Source: Vesta saturnalis
Lineage: Eukaryota > Arthropoda > Insecta > Coleoptera > Lampyridae
Reading direction: 5' to 3'
Length of the DNA: 64,000 bases
NCBI GenBank assembly: GCA_036346205.1
Contig: JARFJB010000091.1
Span: 3,768,501-3,832,500, forward strand
This document shows positions 23,209 through 35,812 of the stretch, one piece after another. The notes beneath the pieces were generated by a model. The model did not search any database, was not told where the DNA came from, and was given only the letters and a program-made list of their open reading frames with translations. The number at the start of each line of letters is the position of its first letter. Positions within the stretch are counted from its first letter, which is position 1. The position numbers and the translations under genes were made by a program.

Positions 23209-25383
23209 TACAGGGTGTATTTTAAAATTACCGACAAACGAAAACTGGAGATTCTATGATTCAAAATAAGACAAAAATGATCATAAACGCTTTTCCGAAA
23301 ATGCTTCCTAACAGAGATACGGGTTGATTAAAAAATAATTTTTCCTCAAAAACTACAAAAGATGCCTATTACACTGAGATTTGGTACACCTAAATGTCTA
23401 ATTAAATACAATTAATCAGGTGAGTTTGAGTCAACTGACTCCATCCAGTGGCGTAGAATATTTTAAGCTAGTCAGTTTAAGTAAAAAAAAAACGCACGCC
23501 CCTGGTTTTTTTGAAGAAACATTTTTTTGATAGATTCAACATTTAATTCTGCAAATAAAATCATACTTAGTATTTTTTCGATTCGGCACCCCGTTTTTGA
23601 AATATTTTGCATTAACATAAACGACCACATTATTCAATAAAAATCAAAATTTGTTTTATTTTACAAAAAAAATTACACAGTTAACTATTAGGTACATTAT
23701 TAAAGAGATATTGAAGGAATCAAAAACAAAATAATAATTATTTTTATACATATTGTTCAAAATGTCCTCCTTCCTTTTGAATGCAAGCTTGTATTCTTCT
23801 TAGCAAATGAAACCTAACACGCCGAAAAATTTGTGGCATAGCCCTAATCTCATCGCATGTCATCTGTATGCGGTTCCAAAGTTGCTCTCGATTATCAATT
23901 TGAGCGGAATAGACACGAGTTTTCAGATACCCCCACACAAAAAAATCCAATGGGTTTAAATCTGGCGATCGTGCCGGCCACGGTACTTCACTTCCTCGTC
24001 CAATCCAGCGTCCAGGGAACCATGCATTTGAAAATTCTCTGACGTTTCGTGGAGAATGTGGTGGTGCACCATCATGCATGAAATACATGTTCATTCTAAC
24101 ATCTAAGGGTACGTCGTCAAACAATTCTGGCAAATCTTCTCTCAAAAAATTTATATAGAATTCGCCAGTAAGTCTTTGAGAAAAACGGATAGGTCCGATT
24201 AGGTGATCGTCTAGTATACCTATCCAAATATTTTCGCTAAATCTATGTTGGTGAGCTGTAGCTCCAGTTGGATGCTGATTTTCATCTAACCATTTGTGGG
24301 AATTATGCAAGTTTATTATTCCATTTCGAGAAAAAATACACTCAACAGTGGTCAATGAGTTTCTAACAAATTGTACATCTTCAGCATTTTTATTTAAAAA
24401 CCATTCGCAAAAATTCATTCGACGAGGATAGTCAACAGGTAATAATGCATGCACTCTTTTTAGGTGAAAGGGATGTAAATTTTGTTCTCGTAAAACTCTC
24501 CAAGACTTGCTATGCGACACACCAAATTCTAAACATAACTCACGCGTAGTTATTGATGAATTTTCATAAACTCCATCTAAAATTTGTTCCTCAATTTCAA
24601 CTGGTACACAATGCATTTCGCCCGGAATTTTTCTTTTCTTTTAAACTTCCATACTCTAACAAGTTACGATGGACGGTTCTAAACGTAGTATGATGTGGAT
24701 GTCGTCTATTTGGAAATCTTTGTTCATAAAGTCGAGCAGCTACACGAGCATTGCAATTAGTATCACCATAACATAAATGCGCACGACCAGATCTCGTTTG
24801 GAATAATTCATTTTTTTCACAGTAATTAGACACAAACAATGAATTACAAAACACGCGTAAATGCAACTATTTTAGCAAACATAAGATACGTAACTGCCAA
24901 ATGCAAAGCAATCTCTGATTTATTTAATTTGGTTATTACTGAATAATGTAGTCGTTTATGTTAATGCAAAATGTTTCCAAAAACGGGTGCCGAATCGAAA
25001 AAATACTAAGTATGATTTTATTTGCAGAATTAAATGTTGAATTTAACAAAAAAATATTTCTTCAAAAAAAGCAGGGACGTGCGTTTTTTTTTACTTAAAG
25101 TGATTAACTTAACATATTCTACGCCACTGGATAGAGCCATTTGACTCAAACTCACCTGATTAATTGTACTTAATTAGACATTTAGGTGTACCAAATCTCA
25201 GTGTAATATCTTTTGTAGTTTTTAATGAATCTTAAAAAAAAATCTTAAAAAAATTATTTTTTAATCAACCTGTATCTCGGTTAGGAAGCATTTTCGGAAA
25301 AGCGTTCATGATAATTTTTGTCTTATTTTGAATCATAGAATCTCTTGTTTTCGTTTGTCGGTGATTTTAAAATACACCCTGTA
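23209..25383 (-). mobile_element. DD41D-type mariner F with long terminal inverted repeats
   Basis: Both ends read TATACAGGGTGTATTTTAAA toward the inside, with a TA at each edge. The arms extend about 430 bases (23211-23640 and 24941-25381), sharing for example 'GGAAGCATTTTCGGAAAAGC' in one orientation on each side. The element is complete in outline and holds one nearly full-length transposase gene. Confidence 0.92.
23744..24866 (-). pseudogene. DD41D-type transposase, one frameshift and a lost catalytic Asp
   Basis: Two frames, 24597-24866 and 23744-24616, join into one protein; the break lies in an A-rich run at about 24630-24640. The N-terminal part holds ARVAARLYEQRFPNRRHPHH, then a second helix-turn-helix (TTRELCLEFGVSHSKSWRVL). 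At the first catalytic site the sequence reads TTVECIFSRNGI where the family has TDE, so the Asp is Val. HDGAPPH and RSPDLNPLDFFVWG supply the other two Asp residues with 41 residues between them, which defines the DD41D spacing. The tail GGHFEQYV is typical. The 290-codon uninterrupted part is the longest transposase frame in the window. Confidence 0.9.
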
Positions 25384-26707
25384 TATCAAATTATTCAACC
25401 CTTTTTTTATTTACTTTTTAGTAAAGTGATATTGTTTAATTTTAATTACTTAAAACGTAATTATGTCATTGTATAATTAGCAATCCATTATAGTTAAATT
25501 TGAAGCATTCAAATTTGTTTTCCAATTAGTACTTTGACACAAAGGTAACGCTTTGTTACGATTTAGTGTATACGCAATCTATTACTGTATTAGAATTTCT
25601 TTGTCAGAAATCGAATACAGATTCAACTCTAACAAATTGGTCACTTAGCTAACACTTTAAGTTATTCTGGTTTGTCAGTTTAAGTAAATTAAAAAAAAGT
25701 GTGAGCTTTAAAACAGTTTTATGGCTTAAAATGAGTAATATTTACAAAATGTGAATGACAGTAGCGATGAATATTTTTTGTACCCCGTCATAAATCAGCG
25801 AAATGGCGCATATTTAAACCCAAGTCATGTTAACAATCATAAGCCACTTAGTAAAACGGTACGTAACACGTGGAAAAAGTAGTCATTGCATTTGACGTGT
25901 TGTCCAAGTCGGCCTAAAGACTCGCTTGAATATAATGATTAATGTCCATACAAGTTATGAACAAAAGATTTATTATGCTAAGACTTCACGACGCCAGTTA
26001 GTAAACCATTGTTGAATGCGACATTTTTTTAATTTATAGTAAGAGCAAAATAAATCAACCAAGTACCAAAAAATAAACTCAAAGTAAGTTTTACTTTGTA
26101 CGATAATTTCACAGGATAAAGGATTAATGAATTATTTTGGATTATACATAAGTCGTGCCAAGTATGGCAAAAATATTGGGAGTGCAAAATCTGCAACCGG
26201 AAAACACTGCTTAGAAATAAAACGTGTCAAGTGTGTCAGTTGTCAGTCTGAAATAATTTTTGCAGACTGACATTGTCAAAATTGGTCAAATTAAAATTTT
26301 TACGATCATTAGGATTGATTTTAAGCCATTGACGAACACGTAAACTACTTATTGTCAAGGAAAAAAACGTTTATCAAAATTTGCAATAAAGCCCTTCTTA
26401 ACAATGCATGAGAGTAACTTGATAGCCCTCTCAATCAAATAAAACATCGTTAAAACGTTCAAATATCACTACAAATCATGCTGTTTCGGACCTAATAATC
26501 ATGCTATTAGTCAACACAATTCACGGTAAGGTACCAGCAAGCTCAGTCGTGGACGCATTTCGTAAAAGTCCAAATATCATCATGTGCTCTAAATTTTAAA
26601 TTACTTGTCTGCGTACACCACTAGTCACTTAACTTCCTACAGGTAGTTTTGCTTACCTGTGGTTAAGACTAGTACTCGAAATGTACACGTATCTAATATG
26701 ATTGACG
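25384..26707. other. AT-rich region, no gene seen
   Basis: No terminal repeats, RNA genes or transposase fragments are visible. Confidence 0.5.
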
Positions 26708-29514
26708 TAAGGTAAGGTGGGGTAAGAGCATCCTAAATTTTTAAAAGTTTCACTTTAAATTATAATTTTGTTACTATTATAGGAAGCAGCGAAATGGTTT
26801 TTATTTAACGAATTATTGGTTTAATAGACAACGTGTTAATAACACATTTTCTTTTTAAATATCAAGTAATCCTTCTATTTTAAATTATTTAGAAATATAT
26901 GTTCATGGGTTGCTCTTACCCAGACGATCGGGGCAAGTGCACTTTCGCTACTAGTTTGCATATATACATGTTATTTATCCATTTGGGGCAAGAGAAACTT
27001 TTGAAAAATGTCTGCTAAATGCTTAGGTACTGACGGAAATAAATTAGAATAATTTTATAAGAGATATGCAAGATTTTATTAACAAGAATAAATAAGAATC
27101 CCATTCTAGCTAACAGTATAAGGAACATAAAAAATTATTGATATTGTTTAAATACTTAGTAAATACTTAACCTAAAAAATATTATATGTGTCCAAGTTAC
27201 TTCAAATTTAAGTATTCCTCGGCGTCCAACAACACTTGGTGGTGGTAAAATCAGTTCATAGTCATGTTTTGATATCAAACATTCATCTTCTTGCTCCAGC
27301 AATGCAAAACTATTCTTAGTGCCGTATACAGACGGTAGTCTTCTGAGGAACTTAACAGTCGCTTCATCGTCTTGACATGAGGTCACCTTACCTATATAAT
27401 ATTTGGAAGTCTGTTTGGTAGAGAATTTAACTAATACCCAGTCATCAATGGCAGCATGAATCCCCTCTTTATTTACAGTATTCATAAATTCTTCTAAATT
27501 TTGTTCTTCTTTAATATCGGCCATAAAATCATCGTCACTGTCTTCATAAATGATGTCGGTATGTGTTGTCGGAATATCACGTGAAGTGCTCGGTTGTGAT
27601 CAAATTGATTCCTCCTCATTATGTTTGATCATATCTTTTGAACAGGTGGTATTTGGGCGTCCATCTGTTGAGTTCGTGACACGTTCTGAAGCTTGGGTGA
27701 TTGTCGATATTTCTGCTCCTTTTGACACACGCTTCCTCTTGGTTTGAACAATAGTACTATGTTGCTTCACTGTTTCTAATAAAAGATTTTCAAAGCTAAC
27801 CGTAGTTAATGTAGCTGAATCTTCGTTAGTTGAGTTGGGCTGATTTTGACTTAAAATCTTCTATACGCTGCCGGGTCTTCTTTAATCACTTCTGGATTAT
27901 ATGGCACTATCCCGCCTTTTCTAAATCCGTTTGTGATTATTTCAGACTTGATATCTAGCCAGATTTGACCAAACATACTGCTGAATTGCCTTTTAGGTAA
28001 TTTTTGACCAATATGTTTTCTTTGCCACTTGACGAGCATTTCGTCCCACGAACTCTTTAAAGACTTAAAAACTGTTAGATCAAACGGTTGTAAGATATGG
28101 CTAGAGTGTGGCGGCAATTTTAAAATTATTATGTTTTCCTTAACCGCAGCTTTAATAAGCCTCTCGTCTATATGAGAGCTATGCCCATCAAAAATTAAAA
28201 GCACAGGTCTCTCTGGACCAATATTTGGTACAAAAGTTGTTTTGAAATAATTTAAGAAGACATCTGCTTCCATCCAACCATTTGACGTTGCTTCGTATAC
28301 TGTATTCGGAAAACCTGTACCCTCAGGTGCCATCCACTCGTTCCACAAATTCTTGCCCTTGAACACAATGAGTGGTGGCAGTTTATTGCCTGTGGCGTTG
28401 GCTGCTAGGAGTGCGGAAATGTTTTCTCTGCCCGGCCCAGATGTAGTTCTTGAGGATGCTACTCCTTTGAGGTCAACAGCTTTTATTTTTGAAGGGTCTA
28501 AACAAAAACTAGACTTATCCAAATTAAATATTATGTTCGGGTGTTCGTGTAAATTTTGTTGATCAAGCACTTTTTTGAGCATTTTAAAATAATTATTCAT
28601 CAGGAAGGGATCGATACATTTTTTACGAGCATACACTACACTTTGAGGTTTTTTTATAGTGTCGTTTTATAAATGCTAAGAACCAGTCCTCTCCAGGAAT
28701 ATTATCCTTAAACGGCACCTTCTTATTGTTTTGTGTCACAAAACTAGCTGTGATTTGTAACAGGTCTTTCCTACTAAACCCCCATCCCCATTTCTCCATT
28801 ACCTTCAAGCAGTCGGCAAGTTCCTTTTCTTTATCCAGGGGTATCACTGTAGGCCTTCCCATTGTCTGGCTTTTTATTCCTGTTCTACAAATTACTCTAG
28901 CCATTAAGGTGCTTAGTGGAATGTTGTATGTTTTACTAGCCACGTATGTGGTTATTATACCCCGTCTTATATCGGACAATACTCTTTCTAGCTGATCTTT
29001 TGTGTATTTTGTAGCACGATCGGATTTCCTAATGTAATTCCGTACCATTTTCAATCTGACATAAAAAAGGAGCAAGTGAACACATTGATGGGGTAAGAGC
29101 GACCTAATAGGTTGCACTTTCCCAGGAGTGTTTCACAAGGGACAAGTGTAACCTATGGCCAAATTTAACAATATAATTATGATTATTCAAAAAATATCAG
29201 GCTAAACTATTTGTTAAGAGCATATACTTATTGCCAAAGTACTCAAAATACACATACCTTTATATATGGCTTCGATTTTTGTAGATAAAAGAAGTTAACA
29301 CAAATTCACAAATGTATCACAATGTGCACATCTTCATTCAGAAACAAATACCGGAGAACTACTTGAAAGTTAGTAACTGCAATACCTACCAGAGTCTGGC
29401 TAAGAAGGTTTCCGACGCATACCACTAGATGGCGCTGTCATATAACATACAATCTGGCAATATCTAGTTGGAGGTGCACTTACCCCGAAGTTACTCTTGC
29501 CCCACCTTACCTTA
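26708..29514 (-). mobile_element. pogo/Tigger-type transposon
   Basis: The left end TA-AGGTAAGGTGGGGTAAGAG and the reverse complement of the right end TA-AGGTAAGGTGGGGCAAGAG are an almost perfect inverted repeat with TA at each side. Shorter versions of the same GGGGYAAG motif occur inside both ends, for example near 26939, 26986, 29090 and 29135. The 2.8 kb length is normal for the group. The enclosed transposase has only three visible lesions. Confidence 0.92.
27156..29048 (-). pseudogene. pogo/Tigger (jerky-like) transposase, lightly damaged
   Basis: The ATG at 29046-29048 opens MVRNYIRKSDRATKYTKDQL, followed by a psq-type helix-turn-helix (YVASKTYNIPLSTLMARV) and a CENP-B-like second domain (GWGFSRKDLLQITASFV). 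The DDE core at 27851-28636 contains IFNLDKSSFCLD, LIFDGHSSHIDE and HSSHILQPFDLTVFKSL, the three acidic positions of pogo transposases, with 35 residues between the last two. The tail at 27156-27524 (DDWVLVKFSTKQTSKYYIGK) is the C-terminal module of the same family. Lesions seen are a one-base frameshift in a run of seven A at about 28650, a frameshift near 27866 and a TGA at 27600-27602. All else reads through. Confidence 0.92.
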
Positions 29515-31194
29515 AATCAAATCCTTTCAAAAATCTGAAATAACGTGTAATTGTGTTTGGATTGATCACTACATAACAAACATAAGTATGTCATGGAGGT
29601 CAATATTTCTAATAAAATAAAAGTCATCTAAACTTCAAAATTATGATTACAAATATCAAATGATTCCCTATTTTACAAAGAAACTCAAACAGAAATTAAA
29701 GGTAAACAAAACGTGGTGAAAGCAATTGAGCTGAACACGGCAGACCCTATACAGTCCGTTTGATAAGTTGATACTATCACTAACTTTCTTATTTTTGATT
29801 CTACAAGTTCGTTCAAATTAGCAAAATTGCATCTTTTTACCGCTGATTCCAAAATAAACAATTAAAAATTATTCTTAATTAATTTTTAATTACATACTTA
29901 CTTTTGAACTTATTCGTTCATAACAAAACTTATAATAATTTAATCACAAAATAAAATTTAATAATAGACAGTACGCGTTATTTAGTAACAAACAACAAAA
30001 ATAGTAACAATGACAGAAAGTAACAATCTCATTACTTTTTTCTCCTATCTGTTATTATATGTTATCATATTATATGATATATACGAAACAATAACAATTA
30101 TGAGGATGTAACAATTTCATTCACTAAGCAAATAAAATAAATGGTAAGTATTAATTTGATATGTATTCACAATCAAATTAAAACATATTTTAATGGATAC
30201 AACCTTACATATACGAATTCTAAAGTGCAAAATTTCAAATTCTAACTTTGTCGCAAGCATATCAATTTTTAACAGTTTTGGACGAATGACTTAATTACTT
30301 TTCAAACCGTTAATTGTTATCTACTACTAAAAAATAATTTTACAACAACTCATACAGTCTCATAAATTTGCTCCTAGTCAATACAATTTATTAAGTTGTC
30401 GATCTACAATAATTTGAAATTTTTCAGACGTTTACACATACAACTATAATAATTTGCTGATAAATGTTTGTCTTTAACAGTCCGAATTACTTCAGATATT
30501 TTTATGCAATGTTACTGTAGCTAGTACATTTAATAATTTTCCACAATAGAAACTCTAAATTGCCCATATCGCAATTATATCGTTGGTTCTTTTGAAATGA
30601 ACGTTGAGCTTTAGCTCTCGTTATTTCACAATTCTGTGCCAAACATACGTCCTCTTGTATGTAGATGCGTATAACATTACTATACTGTATGATATAGTTT
30701 CAAACATTTTTCAAAATTTAGAAAATTGTATTAAAATCAGTGAACACTAGGTAACGTGCAGTTCACCAGTAATAAAATCGCTCAATTTAAGAAAGAAAAT
30801 AATTAACCCGACTTTTATATCTTAAAAAAAATTTTAATGAGCTTTTTTATTTTTATTTTTCGAAAAAATACAGCAATGACGGACATAACTCATTTCTGAA
30901 AATTGACTTGTACTGTTTTCTAAAAATTGATAATCAATTAATAGAAACATAACACAAAAATATTTATTTCATTATTCCAAACAAATGTCGATTAAATTCT
31001 GTCCATGGAAGATAAATCACTCAAAACATTACATTTACGAAATTATTTTGAATATCAATACTTCCTTATGACTGAAAATATTGTTTGTGATAAACAAGCG
31101 AAAATTTTGAAATTGTGTTTATTGAAATAATAACATACCATAAATGTGAATCACACGATGCCGATGCTTGGTCAATGTCAAATTATTTCCTGTA
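29515..31194. other. AT-rich region, no gene seen
   Basis: The block at 29866-29945 is shared with 1610-1680 ('CATAACAAAACTTATAATAA'), so it is a dispersed repeat. Otherwise nothing is recognised. Confidence 0.5.
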
Positions 31195-31451
31195 CTAGGA
31201 AAATATCTGGTGTGGAACACCACATGACCTTCCAACCTACAAAATGGAAATTAAAAGAAATGAAATACTTTTAGTAACATTTTTTTGGGTTAATTATGCA
31301 ACCTTTTTTATAATAAGTTCATTACGAAAATAAGCGACGTTGTAAAAACAAAAACAATAATCTATGTCAAACAAACAGAGGTTAATAGACACCTAGATGC
31401 TAACTTAAAAATTAAAAGAAATGACGTTTAAAGTTTCATGTCAGATAGAGA

Positions 31452-32075
31452 TTAACTCTTAGAAGGGCAACTGGGGTCCAACGGACCCACGCGGTGTTTC
31501 AAATGGGCATATCTCGATTATTATTTAATTTTTGACAAAATGCCGGTATGGTTTCCATGGAAATAGTATTAATTAAGTTTTCCTTTTGTCAAAAGTGGGA
31601 AACTTGATCTACTTTTCAATAAATAATTATCGTTATATAAAACTTACGTAACCGGGCAATGTGAGTCCAATGGACCCTCGCGTGGTGGTTACAATTGATG
31701 CATCTCATGTATATAATATTTTCATAATTGATTACATATTTATCAGAATAATTAGCGGATTTGAGAGTTACTTTGTTTTCAAGGCTAATTGTTACGAAAA
31801 ATGCAATTAGTATGGAATTTTTATAGAGTAATCTAAGTCATTTGGCAGTTAGATAATGTTCAAGTTTGTCTTTTAGTCATTACCTACTTATGGATTATGA
31901 GTAATTTGCTATTAGTGGTGAATTTAGAATATCTATCTGTAATTGTATTTTATTAAGAATTTGGATTTTATTTTCAAAGAATGTAGTAGTCTGGAATGTT
32001 GGTTATTGGCAAAGATAAAAGTTTTAGTTGAATAGTAATTACCTTGGAATTCATTTAGTACCCTTCCCTTGCTTT

Positions 32076-32132
<57 letters not shown>

Positions 32133-32146
32133 ATATATATACATAC

Positions 32147-32196
<50 letters not shown>

Positions 32197-32515
32197 AGTC
32201 GTTTAATACTAGGGAACTATTCGTATTTTTGTAAACGAAGCGCAAGGAGTGCAAGGACAACAAAGGCAATGTTGTGAAAAATGCTATAAAAATGTTTGTA
32301 ATCAACATTCTGTCACTGCTATTATCTGTAATAGCTGCAATAAATAGTTTTCTTTTATATAACAATGTTTATGTAAGCTTAATTTGTAAATATATTCCAG
32401 TAATAACTACTCAGTACAAGAGAGTAATAAAAAAGGTGTATCTAAAGAAGGTGAGTCCATCGGACCCACACTGCCCGCTTGCGTTACTAAAAAGACTTGC
32501 CCGGATAAGAGTTAA
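31452..32515. mobile_element. piggyBac-type MITE inserted in R1
   Basis: TTAA stands at both edges. The ends read TTAACTCTTAGAAGGGCAA and, in reverse complement, TTAACTCTTATCCGGGCAA. Palindromes of the type GGGTCC-N3-GGACCC lie inside both ends (near 31470, 31668 and 32455). No transposase is encoded. Intact R1 copies read straight through the site (tagaggTYAAtagac), so the insertion point and the TTAA duplication can be seen directly. Confidence 0.9.
32081..32193. repeat. Interrupted (TA)n microsatellite
   Basis: Two TA tracts separated by a short TG/CA-containing interruption at about 32125-32150, located inside the piggyBac MITE. Confidence 0.95.
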
Positions 32516-32956
32516 TAGACATAAGTACATGTTAACTTAAATATTTAATTCATTTGTAGACTTACCTTGCGTTATATTAAGAAACAAAAGTTATGGAAAA
32601 TTAAATTTTCTTTAAAAAATATGTCTACACTTTTTCTTAGAAAATTAATCGTTATTCAGATATTGAAAAAACACTTAAATTTTACCTTAGGAATTTTTTT
32701 CGTCAAAAAATTGCATAGAACATAATTAATCGATATGTTTAAGGTCTATATTTAGGTTTTTTTATATCTTTGAAATATGCAACTGTTTCAAAAATATTTG
32801 ATAAAAAAACAAAAAATGATCCTAATAAACCCCCCTCTACGCCACTGGATTTCCCCCAAAATCAGCTCCAAGTCAAATGAAAACAAGTTTAAATACAAAA
32901 TTTCAAGTACGTAGGTATTTTCGTTCTGGAGTTATCGTGAATACTAACATACATCC

Positions 32957-33046
32957 AGACACACACACACACACACACACGCGCGCACACGACACACACA
33001 CACACACACACACACACACTCGCACGCACACACACACGCACACATG

Positions 33047-33102
<56 letters not shown>

Positions 33103-33148
33103 CATGCACACACACGCACACACGCACACACACACACGCAAACATACA

Positions 33149-33191
<43 letters not shown>

Positions 33192-33195
33192 GCAC
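32957..33195. repeat. Long (CA)n microsatellite
   Basis: About 240 bases of CA with scattered CG and TG variants, at the same place in R1 where the copy at 1-330 has its CA tract. Its translation into His-Thr or Val-Cys repeats is an artefact. Confidence 0.95.
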
Positions 33196-34078
33196 ACACA
33201 TATCCAGACATCATGGCCGATATCGGCGAAACTTGACCAAAAGTTGTAAAATAGCTATAAGTCGATTAAGCGATAATGAAAAAAAAGTCGATTGCATAAC
33301 CTTCTATACGTTTGGGTCTAGAAGGGTTGGAAGGAAAAAATTATAATCAAAATTATTTCATTTCTTTTAATTTTTACCTTCCAACCTGCATATACATACA
33401 TATGTAGGTATAGAAGGTTATGCAATCGACTGTTTTTTTCACTATCACTAAATCGACTTTTACAACTCCAGAACTAAAACACCAACGTAATTGAAATTTT
33501 GTATTTAAGCTTGTTTTCATTTAGCTTGGAGCTAGTTAGAACATTTAATTTTACTTTTCTTTATAAAGTTTCTTAATATAACGTAAGGTAAGTCTAAAAA
33601 TAAATTAAATGTTAATGAAAATGCTTCAACTATATTATTTATATCTTATAGAAGTATAGGAGCTTTGAAATTTTTTTTTAAGTTAACTTGTATATATTTA
33701 TCTCAATCTGAAACTTCAAACGTCGTTATCGCATATTTTTTTTTACAATGTTGCCTGTTTTCGTTATGAACGTATAAAAAAGAGTTGCATAGTTACCCTA
33801 AAAAAATTATAATTAAAATTATTTCATTTTTTTTCATTTTTTAAATTAGCATCTAGACGCCTATTAATAAACCTCTATCTGACAGAAGTTTTAAACGTCT
33901 GTCTGACATGGATTATTGTTTTTGTTATTACAATGTTGCCTATTATCGTAATGAACTTATTGTACAAGAGGTTGCATAATTATCCCAAAAAAATGTTTTT
34001 AAAATTATTTCATTTCTTTTGATTCCTATTTTGTAGGTCGGAAGGTCGTGTGGTGTTTCACACCAGATATCTTTACTC

Positions 34079-35812
34079 GGTTAGTTAATAAACAATATCG
34101 TCACGCATCTAAATTGTTTTAGATTCGAAAATAGAAAATTAATCAATAAAAAAAATTGTATCGACACTAATTGAAATACGTAATAATATGATTATTACTT
34201 TTTGTTTGTGTTATATTGCTTTCTATGAGAAATACTTCCTGGGTTTACAGTCACAACATTAATTGGCAAGTTTTGTAAGCAACAAATAAAGTAATTGCAA
34301 CTATAATAAATCTGACGATATCATTTTACTTCTTAATATAACTTAAGCTGTATTTTGATTACCAATATTTGTAAGTTTTACATTTATTTAATCCTTTATA
34401 AGATACTTTTCTTAATAAGCTTTTATGCATGTTTTGTATTTTCAAGTTTTTATAGTGTTGGATTAGCTTATTTTATGGATAGCCTCATGTAACCTGATAT
34501 TTTACAGCTTACTATTTTACAAATGAAGATAAATATTAAAATAATGCTTCTTGTATGTGGGCAGTACACAATAGGCCATAACTTATTTAAATTAATTCCT
34601 TTAAATATTTATACATAGTTTTCATTGTCAAAATCTTTATTAGACTATCAATTTATCTCGATGTAATTATCAATATAGAGTGGCAACTTAAATTAGTAAT
34701 TAACGCCTTATCGTTAAAAACGAATTAATTTGATTGTATAATTGTAGGTTTGGTAAAATCACCTCTACTTTGATAAAGTTATGCGGGTTACATAGCGAAG
34801 GCAGATTGTTTTAAGCAATAATGAACAAAGTAAATACGATAAAGACAAATGAATTGTGTTTGGAGGGCGAATCCTGGTTATAGAGTTTGTTTCCCTTTAG
34901 TAGCGACCCCCGACAGGGGATCGATCGTTTCATATGTCTTCAACACCGGGCAAAATGGCGGACAGGATTGTGTCAGGATATTTGCGTCATGCAGCACGAC
35001 ATGGTTGATTTGGTTACAGAAAGTGACAACAATGACATTAATTACATATTCAAATGTTTATAGTCGATCGTTATGCTAATGCAGGTTAGAAATTGTATAT
35101 CATAAAGTTTATACTAATGCAATTTATTTGATATTTCATTTCTCTATTTGTATCTTAAAACACGTTTCAACTATTGTTTGCCATACTTGGTAATCATAGC
35201 AAGTATTGATTTAACGTATAATGCGTAATAAGTTCCCTTCATTTTTTTAAGAGAGAATTTAATACTTTGACAGTGTTAAATGAGCGTGTCTAATCAAAAA
35301 GGATTGGCCTCAAAACAATAATTAAATTAAGTTTTACAGTATATTGTTGGAGCTACATTAATTTTTATGATTACCCTTTCGTGCACGGATTTAATTAGGC
35401 CAATTCATAGAGATTACGTTATTGTAGGAGCAATTAACTGGGTATATCAAAAAACCTCCATGAACGTTTGAAATAAAATCCCGGCTACAAAACTTTAACT
35501 GTTTGCTCACATGTGATTAATTTTTCAAATTTGCAGTTTGAACAAAGTAAATACTGTTTCTATCAGAAGGAAGTTTTTTTTTTAATTAGTTTAATTAGAT
35601 ACTAAAATCAACAATATGATTATAATTTTGCAAATAATTTCTGTGAATTCACTTATAATTAAGTAAGCAAGATTCAAGGTAACCCAATATCCACACAAGA
35701 TATTTTAACCCTTTCAAAGCTGAATTAATGTTACTGTGAAAATGTACTGTTTTCGTGGTGAACAATACTTACCGTGATGTCCAATTTTTTTATAGTTTTA
35801 TCAATTATAGTA
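34079..35812. other. AT-rich region, no gene seen
   Basis: A somewhat GC-richer patch lies at about 34855-35010. It contains an ATG in a favourable context (AAAATGGCGG) but the frame closes after 17 codons. No element ends are visible. Confidence 0.4.

Larger units (their letters stand above)
31195..34078. mobile_element. R1 foldback: two R1 copies head to head
   Basis: The left edge 'TCTGGTGTGGAACACCACAT' and the right edge, its near reverse complement ending in 'CACACCAGATAT', enclose two inverted R1 arms (31195-33360 and about 33380-34078). Shared landmarks in opposite order include 'GACCTTCCAACCTACA', 'AGACACCTAGATGCTAAC', 'CTTAATATAACG' and 'TGCATAACCTTCTATA'. The left arm is interrupted by a piggyBac MITE and carries a large (CA)n tract. 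Single R1 arms are found at 1-330, 15775-15995 and 61855-62515. No protein is encoded, so the family is non-autonomous or degraded. Confidence 0.7.

Noticed and set aside
23857..24042. Plus-strand open frame (also 28353-28562, 28726-28995 and 45717-45983)
   Set aside because: They lie antisense to well-supported transposase sequence.
32877..33346. Open frames of His-Thr or Val-Cys repeats
   Set aside because: They are translations of the (CA)n tract on both strands.
34849..35079. 76-codon open frame in a GC-richer patch
   Set aside because: No domain, splice signals or repeats support it, and the ATG in a good context belongs to another frame that closes after 17 codons.
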